Below, piece after piece: positions 9,312 through 22,183 of a stretch of 64,000 bases of DNA. Within the stretch, counting starts at the first letter, position 1. Each line of letters starts with the position of its first letter. The position numbers were made by a program, and so were the translations under genes. The notes under the pieces are model-generated. The model searched no databases. It worked only from the letters and a program-made list of their open reading frames with translations, and was not told where the DNA came from. Source of the DNA: Sordariomycetes sp. S80-01Y (lineage: Eukaryota > Ascomycota > Sordariomycetes); contig JAXQJY010000030.1 in NCBI GenBank assembly GCA_037042185.1, positions 434,001-498,000 of the forward strand, in the 5' to 3' direction.

Positions 9312-12300
9312 ATGGCTACGCCCACGTTAGCCGAGAAGCTGGATAAGATCAGATCCCCAGGCTTGCAAAGTCAACAAAGGGTAACCCTCCCCTCTGCCCT
9401 GCTCTCCTTGACCCAGCGGCGCTGACAGATCCCAGAGCGCCGTCGTGCTCCAATCCATCGAGGCGACCCTCAAAGACCAGAACCAAACCCCCACACCGAC
9501 AGGCTACTTCGCCGCTCTCCTCGCGCTTCTCCAGCAGGCCTGCCAGGACGACAATGTCAACGCCGAACGCGCGACTCCGGTCGTCTACCTCCTCGATGTC
9601 GTGACACCCTTCGCGCCGCAGCCTCTGCTGCGGTCCAAGTTCACGACCATCTTCGGATTGCTGGCGCCCGTGCTGCTGTTGCAGGATGTTGAGGCTATTC
9701 TTCTGAGGAGCTCGATTGGGTGTCTGGAGAATCTGCTGATTGCGCAGGATACTGCCAGTTGGGAACAGTCCGTTGCGCAGATAGCACCTCGTCGCGCCGT
9801 CGCCGGGCTGCTGAATCTCTGTCTCGACCCTCGTCCCAAGGTGCGCAAGAGGGCTTTGGAAGCCATAAAGAAGGTCCTGCGAAATCCGCCCCCGAGCCCG
9901 TCTCTCGATCACCCCGCCGCAGAGATGTGCGCCCAGACAGCGGCCAAGAACCTCGAGGACCTGGCCAAGGAGCGCAAGGGCAAGAAGGCCGACGCCAACG
10001 ACCCGCCGCTACTTCATGCGCTTCAGCTGGCGAAGACGGTGGCCACCGCCAGTGGAGGTTGGCCGAGCAAGAACATCGAGAGCCTCTGCGAGCTGTTGCT
10101 GGGCATCGCCAAGACGGGCAACGAGTACATGACCATGGCTATCTTCGACATCTTCGAGGTCATCTTTGAGGGAATGACGGATGAGGTTTCTTCGGCGAAG
10201 CTTCCGAGGCTCATGGAAATCATCTCGGAGCTGCGCCCTGCCGCAAACGACACGCAACTCGTACCTCCGTGGTTGGCCATTATTTCGCGAGGCTACGACG
10301 TGTCTGCCCAGGTCGACGCCGACGAGACCTTCCAGAAGCTACCCGAGCTCTTCGAAATGGTTGCTCGCTTCCTCGAGTCCTCATCGGAGAACATTCGAAT
10401 CTCCGCCTCAGAGTGTCTGGTATCTTTCATGGCCAACTGCGTTCCTCAGCAAGTCATCCTCGACCCCTCAATCTACGACGAAAAGACCCTCGAAAAGATT
10501 GCCAAGTCCGCGGAATCCCTCCTCAGCGTCCAATATCAGGCGGCCTGGCTGCAAACCTTCAACGTCCTCGGCGCCATGTTTGAGTCCCTGCGATGGCGCG
10601 CCAACCCCATCCTTCTCAACGTTACGAAGACCATCGGCGAGATCCGCGAGAACTCCGCATTCAGGAACAAGAAGGAGGCAGACGAGGTGCTCGGAAAGGC
10701 CATCCGCGCCATGGGCCCTGATACCGTCCTCACTGTGCTCCCCCTCAACATCGCCAGGCCGGTCAAGGGCCAGAACGGCCGTGCCTGGATGTTCCCCATC
10801 CTCCGCGACTTCATCAGCAACACCCGCCTCGAGCACTTCAAGACGGAGATGCTGCCCCTGATCGACCTTCTCGTTAAGAAGGTCGCCGAGCACGGTGCTG
10901 CGGAGAAGACGATGGAGGTCAAGATCTACGAGACCCTCGTGCAACAGGTCTGGTCCACCCTCCCCGGGTACTGCGACCTGCCCCTCGACCTGACCGAGGC
11001 CTTCTCGCAGTCCTTCGCAGAGCGTCTCGCCAATGTGCTCTACGAGTCCGTTGAGCTCCGTCTCGACGTCTGTCGCGCGCTGAAGACTCTCATCGAGTCC
11101 AACCGCGTCATCGCCGACATCCCCGCCGACGAAGAGGAAGACCTCATCCTGCAAAGCCGCGTCTCCCGCCAGCAAGCCAAGGACAACCTCACCTTCCTCG
11201 GCACCATGGCCGGGAACATGCTCCTGGTCCTCCTGAACGTATACACACAGACTCTCCCCCAGAGCCGCGGCCCCATCCTGCAGACCATCAACGCGTTCCT
11301 CAGCATCACGCCCGAAGCCGAAATCACCGAGACGTTCGATCGCATCAGCACCATGCTCGCCTCTGAGCTGCAGTCCGCCGAGAACGCGGAGAAGCCGGCC
11401 AAGAAGGACAAGGACATGCCATCCACCGCGCAGACGCTGATGGATCTCGTCATCACGATGGGCGTCTACCTCCCGAGGACGAGCTTCACAACGCTCTTCA
11501 ACATCGCGTCCATCGTCATCGTCAAGAAAGACGAGCCGCAGCTGCAGAAGAAGGCGTACAAGCTCATCCCTCGCCTCGTCGAGTCCGACACCGGAAAGGA
11601 GGCTCTGCAGCAGCGATCTGCAGAGCTCCAGGGTCTCATCCTTTCCGCTACCGAGAACGTCTCCGCCCCCGCGCGAAAGGATCGTTTGGTGGCCATCTCG
11701 GCGCTGCTGCACTTCATCCCCGACACCTCCCTCCACTTCATCCCGAGCGTGCTGTCCGAGGTGGTCATCTGCTGCAAGGAGAACAATGAGCGCGCGCGCG
11801 AAGCGGCCTACGACCTGCTCGTCCAGATGGGTCACCGCATGATCGCGGCCAACGGCGCCACGATCGACAACTCCCAGGTCCCCCACATGCCTGACGACGC
11901 AGCGCCGGGCAAGGCCAACATCGAGGAGTACCTGACCATGGTCTCGGCTGGTCTGGCGGGCAGCACGCCGCACATGATCTCCGCCTCCATCACCGCGCTT
12001 TCCCGGCTCTTATTCGAGTTCCGGTCGGAGCTCAGCGAGCAGACGCTCTCGGATCTCGTCCAGACCATGGACCTGTTCCTGACGTCCAACAACAGGGAAA
12101 TTGTGAAGTCGTGCCTCGGCTTCGTCAAGGTCTGCATCATCTCCCTCCCCATCGAGCTCATGACGCCCCGCCTGTCGACCCTGGTCCCCAACCTCATCGT
12201 CTGGTCGCACGAGCACAAGGGTCACTTCAAGGCCAAGGTGAAGCACATCTTCGAGCGCATGGTCCGCCGCTTCGGCTACGACGACATCTACAAGCACACG

Positions 12301-13074
12301 CCCGACTCCGACAAGAAGCTCCTCGTCAACATCCGCAAGAGCAAGGAGCGGGCGAAGAAGCAGAAGGAGGCGAACAAGGCCGCCAACGAGGACGGCGACG
12401 AGGACGAGGAGGAAGAGGGCAAGCGGACGTACGAGAATGAGTACGACCAGGCGCTGTACTCTTCCGAGTCCGAGGATGAGGAGGATTCAGACGACGAGCC
12501 ATCCGCGCCCAAGAAGAAGTCAAAGGGCGCGAAGCAGTACATCCTCGAAGACGAGTCCGAGCCCCTCGATCTGCTATCAAGCTCGGCCCTCGCCAAGATC
12601 TCCAGCACCAAGCCCCTCAAATCCAGGAAACCCACCAAGTCCAAGGTGAAGGTCGACCTGGACGGGAAGCTCATCCTGGACGGCAAGGACGCCGACGCCA
12701 TGGACCTCGACGAGGGCGGCGAGGGCGCCCATGAGGAGAACAGCGGCGTCGGCGCGTACGTCGCCGCCCTCAAGGGCAAGGAAGCCGGGCGGCGCGGCCG
12801 CGGCGGCAAGATCAAGTTCTCCAACAGGAGGGGCAGGGACGACGACGACGAGATGGAGATGGGCGACGACGACGTCCAGGCCGTCAAGAACAAGATCAGC
12901 CCCAGGGGCAAGGGAAACTTCAGAGGAGGAGGCAGAGGCGGCCGTGGTGGTGGTGGAGGTCGCGGTCGGCCGCCGAGTGGCAAGGGCGGCATCGCGGCCG
13001 GACGGAGAGGGCTGGGCGTCGACAAGCGCAAAGGCCAGAGCGTAGGAATCGGAAAGGGCCGAGGCAAGCGGTGA
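9312..13074 (+). CDS. RRP12: RRP12, ribosomal RNA processing and export factor
   Basis: A HEAT-repeat (NUC173-type) protein that supports maturation and nuclear export of pre-40S and pre-60S subunits. Exon 1 is 9312-9380 (MATPTLAEKLDKIRSPGLQS plus QQR). Intron 9381-9435 (55 nt, phase 0, ending CCCAG). Exon 2 is 9436-13074. Total 1235 aa, matching yeast Rrp12 length. The joined segment reads KIRSPGLQSQQR then SAVVLQSIEATLKDQ and PTGYFAALLALLQQ, the family's N-terminal pattern. The closer AG at 9427-9428 would break the frame. Helical repeats fill residues 1 to about 1000. The C-terminal 230 residues are acidic/basic and disordered, ending in an RGG-like arginine-glycine tract and a lysine/arginine tail that suits a nucleolar RNA-binding role. 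Confidence 0.94.
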
Positions 13075-13468
13075 AATGAGAGTGCCTGTCAGAGCAACGA
13101 CGGAGTTTTGGGTCCATAGATAAAAGTGCGGGTTTCACGAGGTAGATATACCCAACAACATGTTCTTTCTTAACGTGCTTGTACTCTTCTGCACCTCGTT
13201 CCTATCGTCGATTCTTAAGGCCCTTAACAGTGGTCGTTCCAAAGGGGGGTATCATATTCTATCTCGGTGCTTGACAAAAATTCCAACAAAATGCTGTCAA
13301 CGCCACAGCTCCGACCGGCAACGCCTCAAAATACAGTGTCCTTCAATGCTAGCGTCCCGTCTAGCCCGTTGTTCATCAAGTCATCGTGTATACACGGTTT
13401 TTGTTGTGTGCCGGGTTTCGGCACAGGCAGTTAGTTCATGGTGGAGAGTGCGACGCGCGTATCCAATC
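13075..13468. other. Convergent 3' region
   Basis: 394 bp between the stop codons of RRP12 and the DUF2293 gene; expected to hold both 3' UTRs. No gene seen. A longer open frame here on the plus strand (13160-13660) is a shadow of the last exon of the opposite gene. Confidence 0.5.
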
Positions 13469-15906
13469 CTACTTAAGGACAATGATATTGCTGTCCGGAG
13501 GGGGATGCACGGAGTGTCCGTGCTGGTCCTGAGGATGCCGCTGCTGGTAGAGCGGCCGACCGGTCTGTTGGTAGGTTGGAGCTGGAGCATGCGGCGGCTG
13601 CCGATGACCGTGCAGCCTATTCCATCGAGGTCAGTAAATGTGCGGCAAGCACAAGCCTGACAACTCAGCAAGAGGTTGAATTCTTACGCTTCCGGCCCAC
13701 CTGGCGGTCCGGTTGGCCTGTGGTGATAGGGCTGCCCATACGCGCTGGAATTCGGAGGCCACTCCTGGCGGTCCCGAGGCTCAGGCACGGGAATGATCTC
13801 GATGTCGCGGTCATTCTGGGCTTGCCGCATGTACCTCGAGCCCTCCTCCCAAGAGACGACCCTGGCAGGCACACGGCTTTCGTCCTGGTGCCAACGACCT
13901 GTAGCATGGTGAGCAGCAGTGGGAGGCTGTGTGTGCACGCGCTCATAGAAACCACCTCGATCCTCCATTAGGATCGGGTTTGATGAGCCACCGGGCCGAC
14001 CGACGCCTACAGCAACCCGCTGGGCGGGAGCCGAAGTGCCGTACGTAGCTTGTTGCCCACGATTGTCAACTGGCAGCGTGGATGGAAGCAGAGACCTTTC
14101 CACAGGGAATGGACTTCTACCATAAGGTTTAGACTCCTCATACATCCTCTCACCAATGGACTCAGCAGGACGATTGTTGCCAACATAGAAAGGTCTGGCT
14201 CTGTTATCTCCTTCGTGAGGGGCTGGGGGATACTGAACGGAGCGTCGGACAGGTGAGAGCGGAGTTCGGGGCGGCAAAGATCGCACAAAAGCAGGTGGCT
14301 GGACACTGTTTGGAGACGCAGGCTCTATGCTGCGGACCAACATGTCTTGCAACCGCGGTTCTGCAGGAGATTGACGAGCCGGTTCAAAGGGTGGTTGTGA
14401 TTGACCATAGGGCACCGGGGTTGCCTGTGGGCGGGGCCTCATTGAGTCCGCTGATGGGTACGGTGCTGGAGCGGCCTGGGCTCGGAGAGCAACGAAGCCG
14501 TTGTACATTGGCGTTGGACCAGGCATTCCCGACATGCCGGGCGGAGCATCGGCATACACATGCTGAGGTCCGCGGCCGGCAGTCGGCCCCTGTTGCAAGC
14601 TGAGCTGCGGAACCTCTCCACGACTGCGCTCAACAGCGTCATCCCAGGCCTGTTGGTACCTTTTGAAACCGCTCTGTTTCTTCCTGCGACGTCCAGGCGC
14701 GGGCTGAGGAGCAGATTGCGCGGGTACAGGTTCGGTCCGTGCCTCAAAGCCAGTGGAATAGGTGTTAGTCATACCATAGTTCTCGCGGGACAGGCCCGGA
14801 ATAACAGGCTGAGCCTGGGAAGCTTGGATTGCCGGGGGCAGATGGTCTCTTTTGGGCGAGGAATCTTCCGAGTCTTCGACTTCACCATCAGATTCGTCCG
14901 AGTCCGAATCGGATATCACAACAACCTCGCGAAGAATCTCGTCGAGCTGGTCTTGGCCGTTCTCATCATCTCCTCGCCACTTGACGAGGACATCTAGGCA
15001 GACCTGCTCGGTGATCTTACGGGAATTGCCCCAGCCGACCTCCTTCAGGAGCTCGTCGTATCTTGTGTGCATGTGGCGAATGTGTGCAAGAACAGCCTTC
15101 TGCACCCGCTTGTGCAGCGGTATAGCTGGGTTCAGGCCTACCTTGTCGTTGTCACGATCACCCTGCGCTAGGTCAGCTAAAGCCTTGGTTCACGCGACAA
15201 CATCGGGCCGTACCAGGTTGAATCCATGTACAATGATAGCCTCTCGATCCGTGTTGGGAATGTTTGGGAACAAGGCCTTGATTGCGCTGTTGACTTGTCT
15301 CGTATATTGCTCTTGCGATTTCGGGATCGGTTCGGGGAGCCCATCTGACAGAGGATCGGGCATGTCTGCTATCATCGTCTTTGCCTCCTCGACGATATTC
15401 CATCGAATGTGGTAGCCGGTGCGGTTTATTTGATGCGATAACCCCTTGGACTTGTCGGCGCCGGTTTGCTGACTTTGTGAGCGTTCACCTTGGGCTGGGG
15501 TTGGCGTCGAGGCATACCGATACTATCCAAATCATGGCATCCTTCTCTCGAGAGAGCTCTTTGCAGGCGTTGGCCAAGTTGACACTGGTAATGGGGACAA
15601 ATATGAAGCCCGGCGGGGGTTCTTCATCTGACGTAGTCTGGAACAGGTAAGCTATGCCAGGTCTCCCACCAGAACTCAAGGAACTACCTCGAACTCGAGC
15701 TTCTTCTTCTTGTGCTTCTTGTTCTCGACAAATTCAAAGTACGAATGGTGCTTGGACTTGACGGCGGGGGCCGCTGGTCTGGCGGTGGCCAGTAGACTGG
15801 GGGGCGGAGGAGCCTTAGGATCAAGCCTATCTTGCTGCTTGCGTTTGTGCTTTTCCTTAGGCCCGCCCGTGACGGCCTTGGGCACCCTCTTCTTTCCTTT
15901 GCCCAT
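13469..15906 (-). CDS. DUF2293 domain protein, five exons
   Basis: Proposed exons: 15906-15688, 15637-15518, 15468-15214, 15162-13688 and 13616-13469, total 738 aa. Introns of 50, 49, 51 and 71 nt all keep frame. The N-terminus is very basic (MGKGKKRVPK, then Lys-rich to residue 73). Next comes PPPGFIFVPITSVNLANACK, then a segment ending in EEAKTMIADMPDP...ALFPNIP...EAIIVHGF, then a helix with AHIRHMHTRYDELLKEVG. This order is that of fungal DUF2293 proteins, whose function is not known. The remaining 430 residues are Pro/Gln/Arg-rich and disordered, with an acidic Ser-Asp stretch near the domain end. The last exon (HGHRQPPHAPAPTYQQ to SNIIVLK) is supported by GTAAGA...AATAG signals and matching phase; reading through instead stops after PEA. 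Molecular role cannot be stated. Confidence 0.8.
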
Positions 15907-16771
15907 ACTGCTACGCGGGAAGAAGCATATTTAAATCCTTCTTGAGAGGGAAGAACGTCTTGGCGGGCTGAAAAGAAGCACAAAAGCAACGAAACCCAGT
16001 GCGCGACGGGTTTAAGTCGAGAGGAGGGGAGAGATGAGAAGAAGTGCGCAGCCAAGGTATCTTGAATGAAGAGGCCGCTGGATTGAGAGTGAGGCGAGTA
16101 CGCAGTTTGTAGATCCTTTCTAGGTCGCGCGTGCCTGAACGCCGACAGTCGGTGTCGGATGGTGATGATGAGGTTGAGCTTGAAGTGCTAAGGTAAGGTA
16201 AGGTTAGGTTAGGTTAGGTAGGGTGTCAAGGATCGGCGCCTAACTTGGAAAGCGCACCCAAATTGAAGATGACGGTGCTGATGACATAAGCCGTAGCCTC
16301 GCCAAGAAGGCCGAGGGAGTGGGCCAATCAGAGACCACCGGCCTCATGATGATTATACCGTCCCCTTCGTTTCTTCAATGAATGAGGATCACCTTGCTTG
16401 CTCACACTCGTTCAGCCATCCTTGGATGAGAATCAGATACGCTTGTTAAAATGCTATGTTGTTGCAACCCTGGTTGCTTGGCTGAGCCCACTTCCAGATC
16501 GTAATAATTTTACGGCCATTGGAGCCACAAAACCTCGGGTATCAAGCCCAAACTGTCCCCAATAGTACGCCCAGACGCCTTTTCGCGGGGATATCCGCAT
16601 CAGATCATGATACCCCGCGCTATATATACAAAAGCTCGAGCCCGTTGGGTATCGCCCTGTGTTGCCCCATATGCCTGAGCTTCAGAATCGCAGCTCTCTG
16701 AAGATTACATCTAAACAGACCCCGCGGTCTGCATCAAGAATTCGAATCCCTGCCGTGAGCTACTTCTGATC
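15907..16771. other. Upstream region of the DUF2293 gene and 3' region of the sulfotransferase-like gene
   Basis: 865 bp without a coding frame. It holds the DUF2293 promoter and, at 16190-16223, a telomere-like repeat listed separately. A T-arm-like string near 16735-16750 is not part of a tRNA. Confidence 0.5.
16190..16223 (+). repeat. Interstitial telomere-like repeat
   Basis: A 34-bp tract reads as AAGGTAAGGT followed by three AGGTT units and then AGGTAGGG. It is a degenerate form of the fungal telomere unit TTAGGG, with five-base TTAGG steps. Such short tracts occur in promoters of filamentous fungi and may bind Myb/telobox-type factors, or mark old end-joining. It lies about 290 bp upstream of the DUF2293 start codon. 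Confidence 0.7.
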
Positions 16772-18672
16772 TCACCGCACGAGACCTTGACGATCAAGCA
16801 TGAAGTTGACCTCGAGCGGAATGTCGACTTGTGTGAGATTGCCGCTTGTAGTCTCCATGAGGTCGGTGCTGCCAAGCAGCTTGCCGTCCGCGTCGAGACC
16901 GGCAACTCGAACGAAGGGATGCTGATGCGGAATCTTCATCTTAGTCTCGAACCCGCCGCGGTAGACAATGTACTGGGGCTCGAGTGAATCCATCGTTTCA
17001 CCCGAGAACTATACGGCGTCAGTCATCGGAATCCTCAGCGAAAAAAGAGCGGACTTACCATTGCCCAGTATGCAAGTTCTGTAGCACCGTTCCAGCTCAC
17101 ATACGCATTGTACTCAAAAAGAGCGATCGAGGGGTTCCACGGAGGGTACGCCTTCCAGTCCATGCTGTAAATACGGTAGACATGGGCAACACCCTCGGTA
17201 GCCGTACTCCATGGGCCGGTCTGTACGTCCAGCAGCACCTCGCCGTCCCTCGAATACTCTGTGAAACCAGGAACCTTGCCCCAGCCGATCAGCATATTGC
17301 CGTTTCCTTGCCTCTGGGCGGATCCCTCGGCGCGAGCTTGAACGCTGTAGGGGTGCCAGTATGACTTGATAACTTCGGCAGTCTTGGCGGTGTGATCCAA
17401 GCGGATCGCAAGACCGCGAGAGCACTGCTCCTTGCAACCAGGCACAGGCTGCGTGGGCGCAAGCTGAGCGTTGTCGAACATGACAATCTCTGTCTGCTCC
17501 TCGTTATCGAAGCGAGCGTGATGCTGGTATCCGAAGTTGGTAGCCCATCCATCCGACAGGTCCCTGTACTGGTTGTTGTTGCCGCCGACCTGCCAGATGG
17601 GACGCCCCGAGGTACCGTTGACGAGGGTGATGACCTTGTGCCGACGGCCAACGACGAGGTAGTTGCCATCCTTGGTCTTCTCCAAACTGTTGATGTGAAA
17701 GAAGTCCCAGCCATCGCCGTGAGTAGGGTGGCCATAGTCTGACTCATCGTTGTAAGGCACAGCAGTGTCGACAATGGAGAACCAGTCCGATGCGCGCCAC
17801 TTGAACCTTGTCTCGCCCGTCTCAATATCGACCTCCTCAAAGCACGAGTCCTGGAGCACACCGTCCCGCGGTCCGCCAACAGGGGTCATGTCGAAGTTGC
17901 GAACGGTCTCGTAGACTGAGAACATGGCGCCGCCATCGTGGGTAAGCTGGAACTCGTGCGAGTCGGCGCGCGAGTTGAAGGCATTGATAGAAATGTTGTA
18001 GGCCAGCTCATACTTGTCATCGAAGAGAACGCCTTGGCCGAGACCGTGACCAGGAGCTGGCTCGCCTTGCCAGAAGGTCAGGTACTGCTTGCCGTTATAT
18101 TCTTGCATGCGGAAGTTGTTGGTGGAGTGGTAGCCGGTCTGGGCGTAGACGAGGGAAAGGTCCTTGCGGGAGAAGATCTGAACACCCGACTTTTGGTCCT
18201 TAACAGAAGGCGTGGCGAAGAAGTATGGACTCCCTTCCGTTGCTCTAGGCTTGAAGGTGTTGACCTGGAACAAGGGCGTCTTGATGTCGGAAGAGTGGAA
18301 TGTCTGCTGTGGGCGCTTTCCGAACTTTTCCTCCTCGTTGTAGATGTGCGAGTTCCAGTGGAGGTTGCTGCTCGAGTCTGGCTGGCTGACCGTCATGACA
18401 ATCGGCTCTGGCTCAGGTTCAGGTTCAGGCTCCTCGGCAGGCTCCTCGACCATGGGAGGATCGGCGGGATCTGGACCATCGTGGTGGTCGTGACCGTGTG
18501 CAGCTTCGGCGACATTGTTGGCATCGCTAGGGTCGAGATGTCCGAAGAAGATGTAGGCGAGGCTGTAAAAGAGAAAAATACAAGCAGCGAGTCCAGCAAG
18601 AATGATGAAGAAGCTCGAGCGTTTGCGACGCTTCTCACCCGACAGGCCGGCGAGCCAAGGCGGCGTCGACAT
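16772..18672 (-). CDS. Membrane-anchored arylsulfotransferase-like (ASST family) protein
   Basis: Exon 1 is 18672-17059 and exon 2 is 17008-16772, with intron 17058-17009 (50 nt, GTAAGT...GTATAG, phase 0); 616 aa. A single membrane segment lies at about residues 20-44 after a short basic N-terminus, giving a type II topology. A Pro-Glu repeat stalk (about 75-95) follows. The large remainder has the arylsulfotransferase-like beta-propeller features of the fungal Arylsulfotran_2 group, for example SPYFFATPS, YLTFWQGEPAPGHGLGQG, DSCFEEVDIETGETRFKWRA, HINSLEKTKDGNYLVVGRR and RPIWQVGG. Bacterial members move sulfate between phenols; the activity of fungal members is unproven, so the name is a family label only. 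It probably faces the secretory lumen or cell exterior. Confidence 0.85.
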
Positions 18673-21600
18673 GGCGCGATCGGGGTTTGCAGGTAAAGAC
18701 GGTATGGGATGCGAGAGAGGTCAAGTAAGACGCAACTTGACACTGAATTAGAAGTGAAGTTAGACAGGCCGACACATGAAAAGAGAGGGGCAGGCTGAGG
18801 CGACGATGCAGACCACGAGCCGTGAGGTTTGCCAAGCTGTCAAACGCAACGAGATGGAGAGGGAAGAAGAAGGAGAGACAACAGGAGAGGAGGCAAGTTG
18901 TGATCACGGAGAGGAGTACAAAACAGGCTGAAGTTGAAGGGCAGGCAGCTCCCACTCGGCATTCTGCCACCGTGACCTGCCAGTACCAGTACCAGTACCA
19001 GCACCGGTTCCTCGCTCGTGGAATGCTCCTGCCCAGTGGCAGCAAAAGCCACTGACTGGCAGTGACAGCCTCCACTGAGCCAGCCAGGGGTCTCCAAGGC
19101 TCTGCAGCAGCTGCAGTACCCCCGGATTAGTGCATGATGGACAGATTGACGTCTCATCAGCTGCGGCAGGGCACAGGTCAAGCTGGATGGCCGGATGGAT
19201 ACCACTCAAACAGAGCCACACCTCCGTTGCAGATCAGTAGGACCAGAGACACGCAGCCCACTTGGCTGCCTCCGAATCTCTCCTTCGGGCCATCGGTTGC
19301 TCCCACGTTGATCAACGTCGGACAAGGCGAGAATGCGACTACTTGACGAGGCATTCCCGTTCTGCTGTTCTCGCCCTCGAACCTGGGTGGTTGTGCTCGG
19401 ACTTTTGTTTGCGTGTCGTCGGACGACTGCGGTTGGGAATTAGTCTAATATTCCGCGCAGCTGCAGTCAGCGCACAGCGGACAGCCACCCCCACCGTTGG
19501 ATTGTAGCTGTCTCCCATTTCGGCACTTAGGTCCAAAGTCCCAATTGTTTCGCCTGCCCTTAACCCACGCAAGATCAACATGCCTGCCTCGCTATTACCA
19601 GCCGCAAGCTCGCCCGAGTGAGACACGAGGGCATTTGTGGTCCTCGTCATGTCCTCGTCAGCCGTGCCTGACTTGACGCTTCACGGTAACAGCCGTCTCG
19701 GCGATACTTGAGTGGCCCCTTTGTTGGCGCTGGGCTGATTAAACTCGAAGACTGCCTGAACAAGCTTAACCGCCAAGAGTGTGGTGCACCGTTGAGCGGC
19801 CCGCTAAGCCATCTTTGGCAGCCTGGGGCTTCCGTGCGCCACTGTGGGGAACCGGCCTGTCGGCATTCCACTGTTCTGTTGGCTTTTCAGGGGGTTTCAT
19901 ATTGGACAGGCTAGTTGATTGGCCCCCATCCATCCTCGTTCCTGGCCGCCAGCCCTCGGGCTGTCGCTGCACGGCCTGTCGCTCGTCGCCGCCTTCGACT
20001 CCTGGTTTCATTGGTTTCATTGGGAGGCTCGCTCAGAATTGCTCGACAAATGTCGTCGCAGGACTTCAACAGAACTGCCCCTTCTCTGCGATGATCATAC
20101 CGAGTCAGTTCCCTTATCGCCCTCGCTCTCACTTTGATTGACTCGAGTGTTGAAGGTGCAAGGAACACCTGGACCAAGAAAGGTACTTCAAGTTACTCCT
20201 CATATTCCCAGTGCTCGAGCCGCCGAACTGCTGATGACACCCAAAATAAGGCAGCCCCGAAGCACCTCCTGAAACCGCCAGCGGACCAAACCCGCCCACG
20301 TCCCGTCCACCTAACTCCGTCGAACCACATGAAAATCTTACCGTGGGCCGTCTCCAAGCACATGCTTCCTCAAGGGTTTGGGCGTTAATTAGTGGTGCCC
20401 TCCCTCCTCCGTCTCTGCCACCCTCGCTTCGAACCCTTATCTAACTGGATGGGACGCCACCCTCTGAGTGTGAATGCACGGTGGAATGGCCTTCAGACAA
20501 TTGAGCCTCCTTGTGCCATCGGACAAGAAGGATCGCCGCTCAGCACATTGACGTCGTGCCGCAGCCCTATCGGAAAGGCCACTGCAAATCCACGGGAGGA
20601 TCACTCGCTGATGGATACTCGTTGCCTCGTACGAAATACTCATGCTCTGATCTCTGGGGTGCTGGGGTGACATCCCCAGGCAGCCGAGAATTGGAAGACA
20701 GAGGCACGCCTCCCTGCAAGGTTTTGTGTAATTGAGTGAAATTTCGGCCGGTTGGTAGATTACCCCAGAGACAGCCGTCTTGCAGAGAACCAGCCGTGGC
20801 TCCGGGAAAAAGACAGTCTCACCGTCGAGGATGGATCCTCATTGGTATTGCTACTGCAACCTTGGCCTCTCGCATCCCGCTGCCAAAACAGGAAGCCTAC
20901 ATTGACGACGCCCGAAGAGATCGCCGCAATGGTCCGACTGATCCGAAAAACCTCTGGCGGCCGGACTTTTCCTCTGGTCGCTGCAAGAAGCCTTGTATCC
21001 GCTGACACATTTGTCGTCTTTGCGGAGCTACTGCCAGACTTCATTAGAAGGCTGAGCTCAGAGAACAGCTTGGTTCCAAGAGAATGCTGACACCCAGGTC
21101 GAAATGCCTGCGTTGGCCGCAAGGCGCTACGGATGCCTGTCAGCGTGGGGCTTGTGGATGCGACGCAAAGGGACCATCAAAGCGACAGGACTTGCAATCA
21201 CCGACGCTCCAGAAGATCACAGAATCTAGGTCGAAATGGCTGGATGTAACAACACCGCCGCTCTTTAGAGGAGCCCCCTAGAGGAAAGGGGGCGTCCCCC
21301 GCGGCAAAGAATGAAGGGCCCGCTGTCAAGGCACCGTGACTCCGAGGACAGGATCCGCGTAATTAGCACCCGCAACTACGGAGAACGCCAATATTATCCA
21401 CAAGATAGAGATCTGCAGCTAAGCTTTCTTTAGACTTTGCATTTGTGTCGGCCTACTACATGAAAATACTCTTCGTATCCCGCCTCGAGCGTTGACGAGA
21501 CGTATTCCATCTGCAGCTGGGTCGTTACATTTCGAGTATTTCATGGACCGAGACGTGGAAGTCTGGTGGTGCCCAGATTAAGAAGTTTACTACACCCGCT

Positions 21601-22183
21601 TCTAGTAACAAGATCGTCTTCACGCTGCCTTCCTTAAGCCATCCCCTGAAGGAACCGCCTTGCCGATCCAGAAAGATCATGCAAGCGAACAACGGCTCCT
21701 GTTCGTCAAAGGCGTCTAACTACAGACGCCGGTCTTTCCAAACCAGCTCAGCCTTGTTGACTCGGACCAAAGAAAATCCAATAGTGATAGACCAGGCCGT
21801 GGTTTTCGGACTGACTGGGCGGCACTCCATCCTCGAGACACTTCAAGATTGATTGATGACCATGAAACATCTGCACTCAAGTCTAGGTATCTCTGTTGAA
21901 GTCGCAGATATATCGCAGGTGACTCACGCCATCATGCATGCTGGCTCAGCTTAAGGTCCGTGTTCTAAGAACAAGAGTCTAGACGCCAATCATGCTTTAA
22001 GGAAAACCCGAAGCCAAGGGCCGAATGAAGCTGCTGTTTGATCAGCTTGTGACGGTCGTCTTGAATAATTCATTATACTTGATGGTGCGTTGCTCTTGTA
22101 GACTAGGCGGCAGAGGACTCCGAGAGTTCAGTGACTTATGGCCTAAATGAAGCGGTATGTGCATCTACTACTTATAATTACCA
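18673..22183. other. Gene-poor stretch (about 3.5 kb)
   Basis: No frame with family likeness or a plausible exon chain was found on either strand. The first few hundred bases should hold the promoter of the arylsulfotransferase-like gene, which has a CT-rich leader on its strand. Composition is mixed and becomes more AT-rich after about 21.4 kb. No transposon ends, target-site duplications or tRNAs recognised. Confidence 0.45.
18981..19004 (+). repeat. Hexanucleotide microsatellite (CAGTAC)
   Basis: Three perfect CAGTAC units followed by one CAGCAC variant, about 310 bp upstream of the arylsulfotransferase-like start codon. Short and probably of no function. Confidence 0.8.

Noticed and set aside
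10468-11973. 501-residue antisense frame within RRP12
   Set aside because: Composition is a mirror of strong codon bias in RRP12; no domain seen.
16690-16755. tRNA-like string with a TTCGAATCC T-arm motif
   Set aside because: No A box, acceptor or anticodon stems can be paired around it, and it adjoins the end of a coding exon.
17938-18696. 252-residue plus-strand frame opposite the arylsulfotransferase-like gene
   Set aside because: Antisense shadow of a well-supported membrane protein; no family likeness.
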